From contig NZ_CP035417.1 in assembly GCF_004123675.1 (NCBI RefSeq), positions 1,107,501 to 1,171,500 on the forward strand: a stretch of 64,000 nucleotides of DNA, in the 5' to 3' direction. Origin of the DNA: Leisingera sp. NJS204. GTDB lineage: Bacteria; Pseudomonadota; Alphaproteobacteria; Rhodobacterales; Rhodobacteraceae. Shown in pieces: positions 32,544 to 41,476 of this stretch (the stretch's first letter is position 1; the number at the start of each line of letters is the position of its first letter). A model generated the notes under the pieces. That model worked only from the letters and a program-made list of their open reading frames with translations, was not told the DNA's origin and did not search any database. A program made the position numbers and the translations under genes.

Positions 32544-34991
32544 TCAGGCCTTCACCCGGCTCATCGACGGGTCGTAGAGCGGGCTGAGCTGCACCTTGCA
32601 GGGGACCCTCTCAGCGGCGACTTCCAGCTCGTAGTCGCCGCTCAGAACATATTCTGCATCAACGCCATCTGAGTTGCGGATGTAGCCGTAACCAATGGAT
32701 TGCCCCACCGTGTAGCCATAGCCGCCCGAGCTGAGCCAGCCGGCGCGCTGGCCATTGCGATAGATGGTTTCGCGGCCAAGGAGCACCACACCGGGATCGG
32801 TGGTGAAGCAGGCGAGCATCTTTTTCACACCCTTGGCTTTCTGCGCTTGGGCGGCGGCGCGGCCTTTGAAGGGCATGTCCTGCTTCAGCTTTACCGCCCA
32901 GCCAAGCCCGGCTTCGAACGGGGTGTGGTCCGGCCCGATGTCGGCCCCCCATGCGCGGTAGCCTTTTTCCAGGCGCAAGGATTCAATGGCGCGGTAGCCT
33001 GCGTTGATAAGCCCGTGCGGATGCCCGGCCCGCATCAGCGCGGTATAGACGGTCTGGGCGTATTCCACCGGCAGGTGCAGCTCCCAGCCCAGTTCGCCCA
33101 CGTAAGTGACGCGCAGTGCCTGAACCGGGCAGCCCGCAATGCCGATGGTTCGGATAGTGCCGAACTTGAAGCCCTCGTTCGAAACATCGTCGCGGGTGAC
33201 GGCGGACAGGATATCGCGCGCCTTCGGCCCCATTAGCGACAGCACCGCATTGGAGGAGGTGATGTCGAACAGCTGGCAGTTCAGGCCATCGGGGATGTTA
33301 CGGCGGATCCAATCGAAATCATGGGTGGCATAGCCGGTGCCGGTGACGATGTAGAACTCGTCCGGCGCCACGCGGCCCACGGTCAGATCGCATTCGATGC
33401 CGCCTTTGTCATTCAGCATCTGGGTGTAGATCAGCGATCCCACCGGCTTGTTCACGTTATTGGCGCAGATCCAGTTCATCGCGGCCAGCGCATCCGGGCC
33501 TTTCAACGCGAATTTGGCGAATGATGTCTGGTCGAACAGCACCGCGGCTTCGCGGGCGGCCTTGTGCTCGCGCCCCGCCGCCTCGAACCAGTTCTGACGG
33601 CCAAAGCTGTAGACATCCTGGGGCGTTTCACCCCTGGCGGTATCGGCAAACCAGTTCGGGCGTTCCCAGCCGAGTTTCTCGCCAAAGCAGGCACCCTGGC
33701 GTTTGAGCGTGTCATAAAGCGGCGACTTGCGGCAGGGGCGGCCGGAGTCGTGTTCCTCATGCGGCCAGGCCATGGTGTAATGCTTGCCATAAGCCTCAAC
33801 CGTGCGGGTGCGGACCCAGTCGGTGTCGAAATGCGGGCGGCCAAAGCGGCGGATATCGGCGGACCACAGGTCAAACGGCGGCGCGCCGTTTTTCACCCAT
33901 TCAGCCAGCGCCATGCCGGCGCCGCCGCCTGCGGCGATGCCGAAAGCGTTGAAACCCGCGCCGACAAAGAAGTTCTGCAGCTCCGGCGCCTCGCCGATGA
34001 TGAAGTTGCCGTCCGGGGTAAAGCTTTCGGGTCCGTTGGTCAGGGTCTTGATACCGGCATGCTCCAGCGCCGGGACCCGGCCAAGCGCCTGTTCCATCAG
34101 CTGTTCAAAATGGTCGAAATTGCTGTCCAGCAGCGTGTAGTGGAAGCCCCGGGGGATGCCGTCCTGGGCCCAGGGGATCGGGTTCGGCTCATAGCCGCCC
34201 ATCACCAGCCCGCCGACTTCTTCCTTGTAATAGGTCAGCCGGTCGGGATCGCGCAGGGTGGGCAGGTTGGACGGCACGCCCTCGAACGGCTCTGTCACCA
34301 TATACTGGTGCTCCATCGGCACCAGCGGCACGTTGACACCAAACCGCTTGGCAAAATTGCGGGTCCATTGGCCGGCACAGCAGATCACCTTTTCACACTC
34401 AATCCGGCCATGTTCGGTGATAACGGCGCGGATCTTTCCGTTCTTGATCTCGATATCGATGACCTTGGTGTCCTCAAATATCTTCGCCCCGGCCATCCGC
34501 GCGCCCTTGGCCAGCGCCTGGGTGATGTCGGACGGGTTGGCCTGGCCGTCGGTAGGCATAAAGGCGGCACCGATCACGTCGGAGATATCCATCAGAGGCC
34601 ACAGATCCAGCGCCTCCTTGGGGGTCAGCAGCTCCATCTCCAGACCAAAGGAATGCGCGGTGGTGGCCTGGCGTTTGACTTCGGTCCAGCGTTCTTCGTT
34701 GCAGGCCAGCCGCAACCCGCCGTTCATCTTCCAGCCGGTGCCCAGGCCGGTTTCCTGCTCGATCTTGTTATACAAATCGACCGAATAGCCCAGCAGCTGG
34801 GTGATATTGGCGTTTGATCGAAGCTGCCCGACCAGCCCGGCGGCGTGGAAGGTGGTGCCCGAGGTCAGCTTTTTCCGCTCCAGCAGAACGGTATCCGTCC
34901 AGCCCAGTTTGGCCAGGTGATAGGCTGTCGAGCAGCCGATGATGCCGCCGCCGATGATGACTGCCTTGGCAGTTGAGGGGAGTTCGGTCAT
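32544..34991 (-). CDS. Dimethylglycine-dehydrogenase-like FAD/folate enzyme
   Basis: An 815-residue two-part protein. The N-terminal FAD domain has IIGGGIIGCSTAYHLAKLG and the motif TTFHAAGL, whose His carries covalent FAD in dimethylglycine dehydrogenases. The C-terminal half is a GcvT-type folate-binding fold (FDQTSFAKFALKGPDA, LMGPKARDIL, YVGELGWELHLP). The expected reaction is N-demethylation of dimethylglycine or a related N-methyl amine, passing the methylene to tetrahydrofolate. The downstream ABC transporter of the betaine type fits. Confidence 0.85.
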   Translation of the reverse strand: MTELPSTAKAVIIGGGIIGCSTAYHLAKLGWTDTVLLERKKLTSGTTFHAAGLVGQLRSNANITQLLGYSVDLYNKIEQETGLGTGWKMNGGLRLACNEERWTEVKRQATTAHSFGLEMELLTPKEALDLWPLMDISDVIGAAFMPTDGQANPSDITQALAKGARMAGAKIFEDTKVIDIEIKNGKIRAVITEHGRIECEKVICCAGQWTRNFAKRFGVNVPLVPMEHQYMVTEPFEGVPSNLPTLRDPDRLTYYKEEVGGLVMGGYEPNPIPWAQDGIPRGFHYTLLDSNFDHFEQLMEQALGRVPALEHAGIKTLTNGPESFTPDGNFIIGEAPELQNFFVGAGFNAFGIAAGGGAGMALAEWVKNGAPPFDLWSADIRRFGRPHFDTDWVRTRTVEAYGKHYTMAWPHEEHDSGRPCRKSPLYDTLKRQGACFGEKLGWERPNWFADTARGETPQDVYSFGRQNWFEAAGREHKAAREAAVLFDQTSFAKFALKGPDALAAMNWICANNVNKPVGSLIYTQMLNDKGGIECDLTVGRVAPDEFYIVTGTGYATHDFDWIRRNIPDGLNCQLFDITSSNAVLSLMGPKARDILSAVTRDDVSNEGFKFGTIRTIGIAGCPVQALRVTYVGELGWELHLPVEYAQTVYTALMRAGHPHGLINAGYRAIESLRLEKGYRAWGADIGPDHTPFEAGLGWAVKLKQDMPFKGRAAAQAQKAKGVKKMLACFTTDPGVVLLGRETIYRNGQRAGWLSSGGYGYTVGQSIGYGYIRNSDGVDAEYVLSGDYELEVAAERVPCKVQLSPLYDPSMSRVKA

Positions 34992-34999
34992 GTCAGTCC

Positions 35000-35881
35000 T
35001 CAGGTGTTTTGAAAGTCGTCAAGTGCGGCGCGCAGGCGCGTGAGGTTCCCGGCGGTGTAAGCCGCATAGTCAAAGTCGATTTCGGAAGTGATTTCCGAGA
35101 CCATGCTCCACATGGTTTCGCGCAGCAGCGAGGCGCATTTCATCGCCCCATAGCGGTGCAGCAGCTCATCCTTCACCGGTGCTTCGAAATAGGTTTCGAG
35201 CAGCCATTGCTCCTGCTGCTGCGTCAATCCGTTGTTGGAGGCCAGTCCGCCCAGATCGAACAACGGCGAGTTGAAGCCGGCATAGTCGTAGTCGATCAGC
35301 CAGAGCCGCTCTCCGTCATCCAGGAAATTGCCGCACAGCAGGTCGTTATGGCCAAAGACAATGTCAAAGGGGCCGGCGGCCTGTTCCAGACTGTTGCCGA
35401 TGCCGGCCAGCTCATTGGTCAGCGGTGCATGCGGGCTGTTCTGCTCCTGCAAGGTCGCCGCATAGTCGCGGATCACATGGAAAACCCAGAACACCAATGC
35501 CGGGCCTCGCAGGTACCGGGGCACATCGCGGTGGCAGGATTTCACCAGCTCCAGCACCCGCGGCAGCATCGCGGGGTCGCGCACGTCCGCTTCGGTCAGG
35601 GTGCGGCTTTCGATGAACTCCAGCACTGTCAGGCCGTCTTGGGTGTGAACAACCGCAGGCGACAGGCCGGCGGCATGGGCTGCACGGCTGGCCGCCAGCT
35701 CATTAAAGCGCATCACCTGGTGCAGGGGAATGTCATCACCCGCGCGCACCACGTATTTGCCAGCACTGTCCTGGACCAGGCAATTCACATTGGTGATACC
35801 GCCGTCGAGCGGCTTGATGTCTATCCCGCCCTGCCAGATCGGCAGGGCACGGATGCGGTTCAGCAGATCGGATTGGCTCAT
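35000..35881 (-). CDS. Choline/ethanolamine-kinase-like phosphotransferase
   Basis: A 293-residue protein. The Brenner-type motif is FGHNDLLCGNFL (catalytic Asp) and the metal-binding site LIDYDYAGFNSPLFDLG, both typical of the choline kinase/APH fold. The start at 35881 is next to the permease gene, whose stop is at 35884. It may phosphorylate choline or an imported betaine precursor. The frame is open upstream over the permease gene but is not coding there. Confidence 0.82.
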   Translation of the reverse strand: MSQSDLLNRIRALPIWQGGIDIKPLDGGITNVNCLVQDSAGKYVVRAGDDIPLHQVMRFNELAASRAAHAAGLSPAVVHTQDGLTVLEFIESRTLTEADVRDPAMLPRVLELVKSCHRDVPRYLRGPALVFWVFHVIRDYAATLQEQNSPHAPLTNELAGIGNSLEQAAGPFDIVFGHNDLLCGNFLDDGERLWLIDYDYAGFNSPLFDLGGLASNNGLTQQQEQWLLETYFEAPVKDELLHRYGAMKCASLLRETMWSMVSEITSEIDFDYAAYTAGNLTRLRAALDDFQNT

Positions 35882-35883
35882 GC

Positions 35884-37878
35884 TCAGCTCTCCAGTCCAA
35901 AGCGGATGCGGGCGCCGCGGGCACCGGCATTGACCAGCCGGTCGGCGATGATGGCGATAAAGGCGATGGCAAGACCTGCCACCAGGCCGCGGCCGGTGTC
36001 GGCCTTGGTCAGCGCAATATACACCTCCTGGCCCAGGTCGCGGGTGCCCACCAGCGCGGTGATCACCAGCATCGACAGCGCCAGCATAATGGTCTGATTG
36101 ATGCCCAGCAGGATCTCCGGCAGCGCCAAAGGCAGGCGCACCAGGCGCAGCAGCTGCCATTTGGTGCAGCCCGAGACCTGCCCTGCCTCGATCAGCTCGC
36201 CGCTGACGCTGCGCACGCCATGAGCCGCATAGCGGACTGCCGGTGCCAGCGCATACAGCACAATGGCAATCAGCGCGGTAAAGTCGCCGACCCGGAACAG
36301 CATCACCACCGGGATCAGGTAAACAAAGCTGGGCAGAGTCTGCAGCGTGTCGATCAGCAGGTTGATGGCGATTCCTGCGCGCCGGTTGAGCGCTGCCAGC
36401 ACTCCCAGCGGCACACCGATCAGTGTTGCCAGGATAACCGAGGCACCGCAGAGATAGACTGTGACCATCGCCTTGGCCCACAGGCCGCTGACCACGATCA
36501 GCAGCGACAGCCCGCCGCACAGCAGTGCCAGCCCGACGCCGCCCGCACGCCAGCCGAGCAGCGTCAGCATGGCGATGGCCCAGGGCCAGGGAAGGCCCAG
36601 CAGGGTTTTCTTGATCGGCAGCATAAACCAGTGGAGGAAGAATACCTTCACGGCCTCAAACGCGTCGAAGTAATTCACATTCAGGTATTTGACGGCATCG
36701 TTCCAGAAGTCGCCGGTGGTGATGGTCTGGCCGGCCGGATAGTCCAGCAGCAACGGCGAGAAGCGGCCAAGAACCCAGGTGACGGCCAGCAGGGACAGCA
36801 CCAGCACCGTGCGCTTGTGCCGGGTGGCAAAGGTTCCGGGCGGCGTGTGGTGAACCTGGCCCATGCGCTCTGCCAGTGCCTGGCTCAGCCGGTCCACGGC
36901 GATAGCCAGCACCACAATGGCAATGCCTGCCTCGAACCCGGCGCCGATGTCGAGCCGGCGCAGCGCGGCCAGCACGTCAAAACCAAGCCCGCCCGCGCCG
37001 ATCATCGAGGCGATGATCACCATGTTCAGCGACAGCATGATGACCTGATTGACGCCCACCATCAGGCTTTGGCTGGCCGAGGGCACCAGCACCCGCCACA
37101 TCAGCTGGCGCGAGGTAGTGCCGGCCATGCGGCCGAAGTCGAGGATCTCCGGGTCCACCGCCTTCAGCGCCATGATGGTGATGCGGATCATCGGCGGGGT
37201 GGCATAGATGATGGTGGCAACCAGCGCCGAAACCGGGCCAAAGCCGAACATGAACAGGATCGGCACCAGATAGGCGAAGATCGGAATGGTTTGCATCAAG
37301 TCCAGCACAGGGGAGAGGATGCGTTCGCCCAGCGGATGGCGGTAAGCCCAAATGCCCGCCAGCAGCCCGCCGGCCGCACCGATCGGAACCGCGATGACCA
37401 CCGAGGCCAGCGTCACCATGGCACTGTCCCACTGCCCGAATACGGCAAGGTAGGCAAAACAGGCCCCGACCAGCGCCGCCAGCCCCCAGTTGCGGCAGTA
37501 ATGCCCCAGCGCGACCGCTGCGGCGGTGACGGCAATCCAGCTGATGGCAGGCAGCAGGATCTGCTGATCCGGGCCGGAACCCAATAGAAAGCCATGCGCA
37601 AGCAGGCTAAGCATCAGCTCATAGGGTTGTTCGATCAGCCAGGCGAGGGCGCGGGTGGCATCGGTGAAGGACACCGGGCCGATGGCCGCGTCTTCGACCA
37701 GCCAGGTCATGCCTGCGGAGATATGGGTTTTGAACGGGATCACCCATCCTGAGGGCCATTTGACCAGCCAGCGCGCATCCAGCGCCTTGGCCAGGTCGCG
37801 GCCGAACCAGCCCAGCAGGATCGTGGCCAGTACCAGCCCCCAGGCGGCGGCGGCTTGTGCTGGCAGGCGCGGCTTCAT
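35884..37878 (-). CDS. proW: Duplicated ProW-type betaine ABC permease
   Basis: A 664-residue permease with two consecutive ProW-like membrane domains. The first has its coupling loop near PEILDFGRMAGTTSRQLMWRVLVPSASQSL, the second near GELIEAGQVSGCTKWQLLRLVRLPLALPEI. Each is preceded by the TIPIFAYLVP/TLPSFVYLIP segment of this family. Such a fused pair can form the whole translocation path from one chain. The start overlaps the ATPase stop by four bases. Confidence 0.88.
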   Translation of the reverse strand: MKPRLPAQAAAAWGLVLATILLGWFGRDLAKALDARWLVKWPSGWVIPFKTHISAGMTWLVEDAAIGPVSFTDATRALAWLIEQPYELMLSLLAHGFLLGSGPDQQILLPAISWIAVTAAAVALGHYCRNWGLAALVGACFAYLAVFGQWDSAMVTLASVVIAVPIGAAGGLLAGIWAYRHPLGERILSPVLDLMQTIPIFAYLVPILFMFGFGPVSALVATIIYATPPMIRITIMALKAVDPEILDFGRMAGTTSRQLMWRVLVPSASQSLMVGVNQVIMLSLNMVIIASMIGAGGLGFDVLAALRRLDIGAGFEAGIAIVVLAIAVDRLSQALAERMGQVHHTPPGTFATRHKRTVLVLSLLAVTWVLGRFSPLLLDYPAGQTITTGDFWNDAVKYLNVNYFDAFEAVKVFFLHWFMLPIKKTLLGLPWPWAIAMLTLLGWRAGGVGLALLCGGLSLLIVVSGLWAKAMVTVYLCGASVILATLIGVPLGVLAALNRRAGIAINLLIDTLQTLPSFVYLIPVVMLFRVGDFTALIAIVLYALAPAVRYAAHGVRSVSGELIEAGQVSGCTKWQLLRLVRLPLALPEILLGINQTIMLALSMLVITALVGTRDLGQEVYIALTKADTGRGLVAGLAIAFIAIIADRLVNAGARGARIRFGLES

Positions 37879-38897
37879 GCTGCGTCCCCTGTTCCAAACA
37901 GCACCCGGGCAACGGCCTGGCGGCCGATACTGCCGACGATCCGGCCGCTGCCGTCACTTACGGGGCGCGGCGCGTCCGCTACGATAATCTGCTCGGCCAC
38001 CTCCGACACCCGCGCAGATTGCAGTACCGGGGTGCCTTCGCCGCCGGTGCCGGGGGTCATGATGCCGCCCACTGTCAGCACCTTGGAGCGCGGGATATGG
38101 CGGGTGAATTCAGCGACATAATCTGTGGCCGGGTTCAGCACCAGTTCCTCGGGCGTGGCAATCTGGATGATTTCGCCGTCCTTCATGATGGCGATCCGGT
38201 CGGCCAGACGCACCGCTTCCTCAAAGTCGTGGGTGATAAAGACGATGGTCTTGTGCAAGCGGGCTTGAAGGCGCAGGAATTCGTCCTGCATCTCGCGGCG
38301 GATCAGCGGATCCAGCGCTGAGAACGGTTCGTCGAGAAACCACAGATCAGGCTCTGTCACCAGCGAGCGGGCAATGCCGACGCGCTGCTGCTGGCCGCCG
38401 GACAGCTCGCGCGGGTAGTAATCCTCGCGGCCCTTGAGACCGACCAGCTCCACCACCTCGCGGGCCTTGGCCTCCGCCTCGGCTTTGGGGACGGCCTGAA
38501 CCGTCAGCGGGAACATCGCATTCTGCAATACGGTCAGATGCGGCAGCAGGGCAAAGTGCTGGAACACCATGCCCATCTTATGGCGGCGGATTTCGATCAA
38601 TTCGCGCGCGCTGGCGGTCAGCAGATCCACGCCGTCAAACAGCACCTGGCCGCCGGTCGGCTCGATCAGCCGCGACAGGCAGCGCACCAGAGTGGACTTG
38701 CCGGACCCGGACAGCCCCATGATGATAAATATCTCGCCTTCGGCAATGTCGATGCGGGCATCGCGAACAGCGCCGATAATACCCGCCTTGCGGATCTCTG
38801 CGCCGCTGGGGGACGGGTTGCCGTTCAAAAACGCCTCGGCATTGGCGCCGTAAAGCTTCCAGACATTTCGGCAGGAGAGTTTGGTCTTGGGGGGCAT
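37875..38897 (-). CDS. proV: ABC transporter ATPase, glycine-betaine type (ProV-like)
   Basis: A 340-residue ATPase starting MPPKTKLSCRNVWKLYG. It has Walker A GLSGSGKST, Q-loop QHFALLPH, signature LSGGQQQRVGIARSL, Walker B LWFLDEP and H-loop THDFEEA. A C-terminal partial CBS-like regulatory region follows. The frame upstream to 39080 is not coding. It energises the duplicated permease. Confidence 0.9.
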   Translation of the reverse strand: MPPKTKLSCRNVWKLYGANAEAFLNGNPSPSGAEIRKAGIIGAVRDARIDIAEGEIFIIMGLSGSGKSTLVRCLSRLIEPTGGQVLFDGVDLLTASARELIEIRRHKMGMVFQHFALLPHLTVLQNAMFPLTVQAVPKAEAEAKAREVVELVGLKGREDYYPRELSGGQQQRVGIARSLVTEPDLWFLDEPFSALDPLIRREMQDEFLRLQARLHKTIVFITHDFEEAVRLADRIAIMKDGEIIQIATPEELVLNPATDYVAEFTRHIPRSKVLTVGGIMTPGTGGEGTPVLQSARVSEVAEQIIVADAPRPVSDGSGRIVGSIGRQAVARVLFGTGDAA

Positions 38898-39003
38898 CAA
38901 TGCGGTTCCTGAACCGGTCCGCGGAATGCGGCCGGGCTGATTGACGGGACAGGGGAAAAGGCCGGGGCCGCCTGAAAGCGTGCAGCAGCCCCGGGGAGTG
39001 AGA

Positions 39004-39951
39004 TCAGTTGCCGACCCAGCCGGACCAGCGGTCCTTGTTTGCGGCCATCCAATCCGACACCACTGTATCGATATCAACACCGTCCAGATCAGCCTTGCCG
39101 ACCATGGCGCTCATCTCTTCGTTGGTAATCTGGTAGGACTGCACGATCTCATAGGCGCCCGGCCATTTCTCCGGCAGCCCGGCCCAGGCGGCTTTCCAGA
39201 TCGGGCCGCGCGGCTTGCCGCAGTCATAGGCCAGATCCGGGTTCACCCCCGCCGCAGGATCGGCGTAGCATTCCGCGGAATAGGGCGGGAATTCCACGAA
39301 TTCGCCGTCGTATTTGGCCGGAGCCCAATGCGGCACATATACCCACAGGACAATCGGGTCCTGGCGCTGATAGGCGGATTCCAGTTCGGCAAACAGCGCC
39401 GCATCGGTGCCCGCGTGGACCACTTCAAATTCCAGCTCCAGCGCCTCGACGCGTTCTTCGTCAAAACCGCCCCAGGTGACCGGGCCGCCGACATAGCGCC
39501 CGTAGGGAGAGGTTTCCGCCGTTGCGAATTCCTCGGCGCAGTCCTTCAGCGCCTGCCAGTCGGGCAGGCCGGGACAGCGGTCTTTCATATAGGCGGGGTA
39601 CCACCATTCCTCGATCGCCATCAGCCCGGTTTCGCCGGCATTGACCACTTTGCCCGAGGCGGTTGCGTCGTCCAGCGCCTCGCGCCCGGTGGTTTCCCAG
39701 ATTTCCATCGCCAGATGCAGATCGCCGGTCTTCAGCCCGGCAAACTGCGCGATATAGTCTGCCTGGACATATTCGACGTTATACCCTGCTTCCTGCAGGA
39801 TGCTGCCCATGATCTTGGTGTTGATCAACTGGCCGGACCAGTCGTGCAGGGTCAGTTTGATGGGGTCGGAGGACTCGGCGGCCCAGGCGGATGAAGCGGA
39901 AACGGCGGCTGTCAGCGCCACGGCTCCCAAAGCGTTGAAGTTTCTCAGCAT
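39004..39951 (-). CDS. proX: Periplasmic betaine-type binding protein (ProX-like)
   Basis: A 315-residue protein with signal peptide MLRNFNALGAVALTAAVSAS...AWAAE. The mature protein has the OpuAC fold start (IKLTLHDWSGQLINTKIMGSI) and aromatic segments for quaternary-ammonium binding (YAQADYIAQF-like region, WVYVPHWAPAKYDGEF, WKAAWAGL). I choose ATG 39951 over one upstream (39975) because of GGGAAG before it. Divergent from a DeoR regulator. Confidence 0.87.
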   Translation of the reverse strand: MLRNFNALGAVALTAAVSASSAWAAESSDPIKLTLHDWSGQLINTKIMGSILQEAGYNVEYVQADYIAQFAGLKTGDLHLAMEIWETTGREALDDATASGKVVNAGETGLMAIEEWWYPAYMKDRCPGLPDWQALKDCAEEFATAETSPYGRYVGGPVTWGGFDEERVEALELEFEVVHAGTDAALFAELESAYQRQDPIVLWVYVPHWAPAKYDGEFVEFPPYSAECYADPAAGVNPDLAYDCGKPRGPIWKAAWAGLPEKWPGAYEIVQSYQITNEEMSAMVGKADLDGVDIDTVVSDWMAANKDRWSGWVGN

Positions 39952-40041
39952 AAGGACTTCCCTGATATGTGGCATTTTGTGCGATTCTTGGCGTCGCCTG
40001 CTGTGATGGTGCGGCGGTTGTGTCTGTCAGTCAATAAAAAA

Positions 40042-40130
40042 CCACAATAAGCCACATTAACCTCAAAAATTGAGCGATTTGAGGCTGTCAACGCCGCATC
40101 AACGGCTCATGTGTTGTTTTTTGTGGCTTT
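40042..40130. promoter_or_regulatory. Repeated CCACA/TGTGG boxes between binding-protein and DeoR genes
   Basis: CCACA occurs at 40042-40046 and 40052-40056 (10-base phase), with TGTGGCT at 40123-40129 in inverse orientation. Between them lies the inverted repeat CCTCAAA (40061-40067) / TTTGAGG (40078-40084). The spacing suits operator sites for the divergent DeoR regulator. Confidence 0.45.
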
Positions 40131-40158
40131 CTGACGTAGCAACGCAACAGGAGGCCCA

Positions 40159-40938
40159 ATGACCAAAAGCCGCAAGACCACCAATCAGCGTGAAGAGGAA
40201 ATCCTGCGGGCGCTGCAGCAGGCGGGGGGGTCCTGCCGGGTCAGCTATCTGGCCGGCAGGCTGGGCGTGTCGAATGAAACCATCCGGCGAAACATCCGCA
40301 CGCTGGAGGATGCCCAAGCGGTCCGCAAGGTGCACGGCGGGGTGCATCTGATTGAGGATGTGAACGAGCTGCCGCTGCAAAACCGGATGGATACCCACGC
40401 CTCAGAAAAGCAGCGTCTGGCCATCGAGGTGGCCAAGACCATCAGCGACGGGGATTCGGTCTTTTTGGACGTCGGTTCCACCACCGCTTATGTGGCGCAG
40501 GAGCTGCGGCAGCGGTCAAACCTCTTTGTGGTGACCAATTCCGTGCTGGTGGCCCATGCGCTTGCCTCGCGCAATAACAACCGGGTGTTTCTGGCGGGCG
40601 GCGAGCTGCGCCCGCATGACGGCGGTGCCTTCGGGGCCGAGGCGCTGGATCTGGTGCGGCGGCTGAACGTGCAGTTTGCCATCTTTTCGGCCGGGGCGAT
40701 CAATGCCGAACAGGGCTTCATGCTGCATGATCTCGAAGAGGCAAATCTGGCCCGTGTCGCGGCGGCCAATGCGCAGGTCCGGATTGTTGTGGCCGATCAT
40801 GACAAGTTCAACAAGCGCGCGCCGGTGTCGGTCGGCAAGGATACCAAATTCGAAGTCTTCTATACGGACGCGCAGCCGCCGCAGGCCGTCAAGGACATGC
40901 TCAAGGCGATGGATACCGATCTGATCGTGGTCGAGTAA
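40159..40938 (+). CDS. DeoR/GlpR-family transcriptional regulator
   Basis: A 259-residue protein. The N-terminal helix-turn-helix is EEEILRALQQAGGSCRVSYLAGRLGVSNETIRRNI, followed by the family segment VRKVHGGVHL. The C-terminal effector domain has DSVFLDVGSTTAYVAQEL and HDKFNKRAPVSVG. It is divergent from the betaine transporter operon and probably controls it, sensing a phosphorylated ligand as is usual for the family; the kinase-like gene in that operon could supply such a ligand. Confidence 0.88.
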   Translation: MTKSRKTTNQREEEILRALQQAGGSCRVSYLAGRLGVSNETIRRNIRTLEDAQAVRKVHGGVHLIEDVNELPLQNRMDTHASEKQRLAIEVAKTISDGDSVFLDVGSTTAYVAQELRQRSNLFVVTNSVLVAHALASRNNNRVFLAGGELRPHDGGAFGAEALDLVRRLNVQFAIFSAGAINAEQGFMLHDLEEANLARVAAANAQVRIVVADHDKFNKRAPVSVGKDTKFEVFYTDAQPPQAVKDMLKAMDTDLIVVE

Positions 40939-41149
40939 CGGGGCTGCGGTATGGTTCAGGACAGTTTGCAGCCACGATGTTGCAGCTGCGGCCGATGGGT
41001 GCCCCATCCCTGGAGCAGCTTGTGCTGGAAATTTCCATCTGGCCGTGGCTTGGGAAACCGTCCTCCATAGGCTGCCTGCTGTGCCCGGTTCGCAGAATTT
41101 CTGCTGCAAAGTAACTTTTTCTTGCCGCAGCGAAAGGGATGGGCTACCC
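40939..41149. other. Intergenic, no gene seen
   Basis: Contains the end of the DeoR transcription unit and the probable promoter for the cobalamin-riboswitch transcript. Open frames on the reverse strand here are antisense shadows of the DeoR gene. Confidence 0.5.
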
Positions 41150-41332
41150 GCGCTTTACCGGTCCCGAAAGGGCTAAGAGGGAATCCGCGGTGCCTGCCGG
41201 CGCCAAACGGAACTGCCCCCGCAACTGTAGGCGGCGAGAGCTGTGCCATGACGTCACTGGGCCAAAACGGTCCGGGAAGACGGCGCAGTCATTGACCCGC
41301 CAGTCAGGAGACCTGCCGGTGAAAACCGAAAG
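41150..41332 (+). promoter_or_regulatory. Cobalamin riboswitch
   Basis: The conserved core elements appear in order: AAGAGGGAATCCGCGGTG, AACTGCCCCCGCAACTGTA, GTCACTGGGCC, CCGGGAAGACGGCGC, and the B12-box region CAGTCAGGAGACCTGCC. This is the classic AdoCbl riboswitch layout. It lies about 145 bases upstream of a B12-type ABC transporter; the intervening GC-rich stretch is probably the expression platform. Edges are approximate. Confidence 0.93.
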
Positions 41333-41476
41333 ACACCGGGCGGGGTTGTCCGGGGAGGTTGCCGGTAAGATGCGCCGCCGTTTTCCGGTGCCGCAAGCGG
41401 GGGGCAGACCCTCAGCCTTACCGGTCAATGCCCTTTCACCCGTTCTCCGGTCATTGACACATGGAGATCGAATATC

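Noticed and set aside
33564-34817. 417-codon forward frame
   Set aside because: Shadow of the dimethylglycine-dehydrogenase-like gene, which has clear FAD and folate motifs.
36220-37587. 455-codon open frame on the forward strand
   Set aside because: Antisense to the duplicated ProW-type permease. Composition (Gln/His/Arg-rich) is that of a high-GC shadow and no motif is present.
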